Part shown: piece after piece, positions 20,960 to 22,217 of the stretch | Position numbering within the stretch: position 1 is the first letter of the stretch | Layout of the letters: every line of letters begins with the position of its first letter | From: Bacillota bacterium | Lineage (GTDB): Bacteria; Eremiobacterota; SpSt-956; JAKJGF01 | Length of the DNA stretch: 22,217 nt | Assembly (NCBI GenBank): GCA_029555925.1 | Contig: JAKPQU010000059.1 | Location: 1-22,217 of the forward strand | Direction of reading: 5' to 3' | Made by a program: the position numbers and the translations under genes | Notes under the pieces: generated by a model | Databases searched by the model: none | Told to the model about the DNA's origin: nothing | The model's input: the letters and a program-made list of their open reading frames with translations, nothing else

Positions 20960-22217
20960 TTAAATGAATTTTCGCATTGCACTTTCTATGAGATTTAACA
21001 CATAATTATTTTTGGATTTCACAGCCAGTTTATAGGCTTTATCCAGTTCTTCTGTATATTCCTTTATTTTTTTTCGGGCTGCCAGAGCAAGAGCCATATT
21101 ATACTTTATACCGGCATTATCCGGTGCCAGTTCTGCCCCCATATTGTAATAATAATATGCTCTGTCAAATTTTTTCTGTTCGTAATACAGATTTGCCAGT
21201 TCACAGTATATATCAGCATCATAAGGATTAATATCTATAGCTTTTTTCAGGCATTGAACTGCTTCTGCAATTTTGTCAGTTTCAATATATATTTTTGCCA
21301 GATTAAAATAACTGAAATAATTACATGGATCAAGTTCCAGAACCTTTTTATATATTTCTCTGGCTTTTTTTATTTCTCCCTGTTTTTGATATATAAAAGC
21401 CAGATTGTAATTCAGAACAGGATTATCCGGTTCTATCAGAAGAGCTTCCTGAAAACAATCCATTGCTTCGTGGAATCTGTTCTCTTCTGATAATATAGAC
21501 CCCATATCAGATAATATATATATATTCCCTGGCTCTAGTTCCCTGGCTTTACTTAAATACTTAATGGCTTCCTGAAAATTATTTTTTTCATATAAAACCA
21601 GTGCTATATTTTGATGAATATTAACATTATTTTCATCAAGTTTCAATGCTTTTTTATAATTTTCCAGAGCCTCTTCTCTATTGCCTGTTAATGCCAGCAA
21701 ATTTGCCATATTATTATAAGCTTCCGCGAAATTTGAGTCAATATTAAGAACTTTTTTATATTCTTCTATGGCTAATCTGTATTGGCCTCTATGAGTCAAT
21801 TTTATGCCGAGATTATAGTGAAAGTTCTGCTCTAATATTCCTTCCTTCTCAGGTAAAATTTCCTCTTTAGAATTTTCTTCAGAGACCTCCTTCTTTCCTG
21901 CATCTTCTGTGAAATTTTCCATTTTCTCTTTTAAACCGGCTATGTCAGGTAGTTTATATTTTTCTTTTACCGGTAATGAAGGTATTTTATCCGTGTCAGA
22001 CATATTTATTTTTTTTATTACAGGAAGTTTTTCCTTGACAGGATGCTCTTCTTTCAGGTCAATCCTATTCCCTTTTATTACCGCAGGTTTCGCCTTTACC
22101 TGGGGCTCTTCTTTCAGATCTATTCTATTCCCTTTTATTACTGCAGGTTTTGCCTTTATTGCCGGCTCTTCTTTTATTTCCCCGAAAGATTTTGACTTTA
22201 TTGCCGGCTCTTCTTTT
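20960..22217 (-). CDS. TPR-repeat protein, 5' end beyond the window
   Basis: About eight tetratricopeptide repeats fill most of the visible protein (units such as AEAYNNMANLLALTGNREEA and ADIYCELANLYYEQKKFDRA), making a helical protein-binding solenoid. The frame stays open from 20960 through the right edge, with no stop. The ATG at 22003 has no ribosome binding site and lies inside continuous repeat-coding sequence, so it is not the true start; the gene is truncated by the window. The visible N-terminal 71 residues are lysine-, proline- and glutamate-rich with a 20-residue tandem repeat (AKPAVIKGNRIDLKEEPQVK). It is on the same strand as the HEAT genes, separated by 185 bp with its own hairpins. 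The function is unknown; a scaffold role is inferred. Confidence 0.85.
   Translation of the reverse strand, partial: KEEPAIKSKSFGEIKEEPAIKAKPAVIKGNRIDLKEEPQVKAKPAVIKGNRIDLKEEHPVKEKLPVIKKINMSDTDKIPSLPVKEKYKLPDIAGLKEKMENFTEDAGKKEVSEENSKEEILPEKEGILEQNFHYNLGIKLTHRGQYRLAIEEYKKVLNIDSNFAEAYNNMANLLALTGNREEALENYKKALKLDENNVNIHQNIALVLYEKNNFQEAIKYLSKARELEPGNIYILSDMGSILSEENRFHEAMDCFQEALLIEPDNPVLNYNLAFIYQKQGEIKKAREIYKKVLELDPCNYFSYFNLAKIYIETDKIAEAVQCLKKAIDINPYDADIYCELANLYYEQKKFDRAYYYYNMGAELAPDNAGIKYNMALALAARKKIKEYTEELDKAYKLAVKSKNNYVLNLIESAMRKFI
22021..22175 (-). repeat. 60-bp tandem repeat in the TPR gene N-terminal region
   Basis: Units at 22021-22080 and 22081-22140 and a partial third at 22141-22175, in frame, encoding a 20-residue K/P/E-rich repeat. 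A 22-bp piece (22154-22175) occurs again at 22196-22217, so the repeat region continues off the window. Confidence 0.85.

Overview
The window is bacterial chromosomal DNA: low G+C by eye, ATA/AGA-rich codon use, standard stop codons, and clear sigma70-type promoters. It carries a type IV pilus motor gene cluster and core housekeeping genes. The genes suggest a pilated, probably Gram-negative-type bacterium from a poorly sampled lineage. I cannot name the phylum from sequence alone.

Layout. The left part (1-6521, + strand) holds an endonuclease III-like DNA glycosylase, a decayed NHL-repeat fragment, DNA polymerase I (polA), a four-domain ribosomal protein S1 gene with a structured leader (rpsA), and dephospho-CoA kinase (coaE). 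The middle (6603-13959, + strand) is a run of five GspE/PilT-type secretion ATPases: a GspE/PilB-like protein that has lost its Walker A and B motifs, an intact PilT, an intact PilU-type protein, then smpB and the tmRNA gene ssrA, then a second intact PilT, and finally a PilT paralogue whose catalytic residues are replaced. Thus both outer members of the stack look like pseudo-ATPases, with active motors between them. The right part (14186-22217, - strand) encodes a small unknown protein, two large HEAT-repeat scaffold proteins that share one layout and one C-terminal tail, and a TPR protein that runs off the right edge.

How the parts fit. SmpB and tmRNA form the trans-translation pair and are neighbours. 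The ATPases would power pilus retraction. The HEAT and TPR proteins are probably protein-protein scaffolds; a link to the pilus machinery is only suggested by proximity.

A second theme is in the gaps between genes. Many hold short arrays with a strict 7-bp period but different unit sequences from gap to gap (CACGCGT, ACTGATA, AGCTATC/AGCAGTC, TTAGAGT and CAGAATA/CAGGAGT types). Several are arranged as facing arms that would fold into long hairpins. This dispersed heptamer family, and the mixed active/inactive ATPase stack, are the two things most worth following up.
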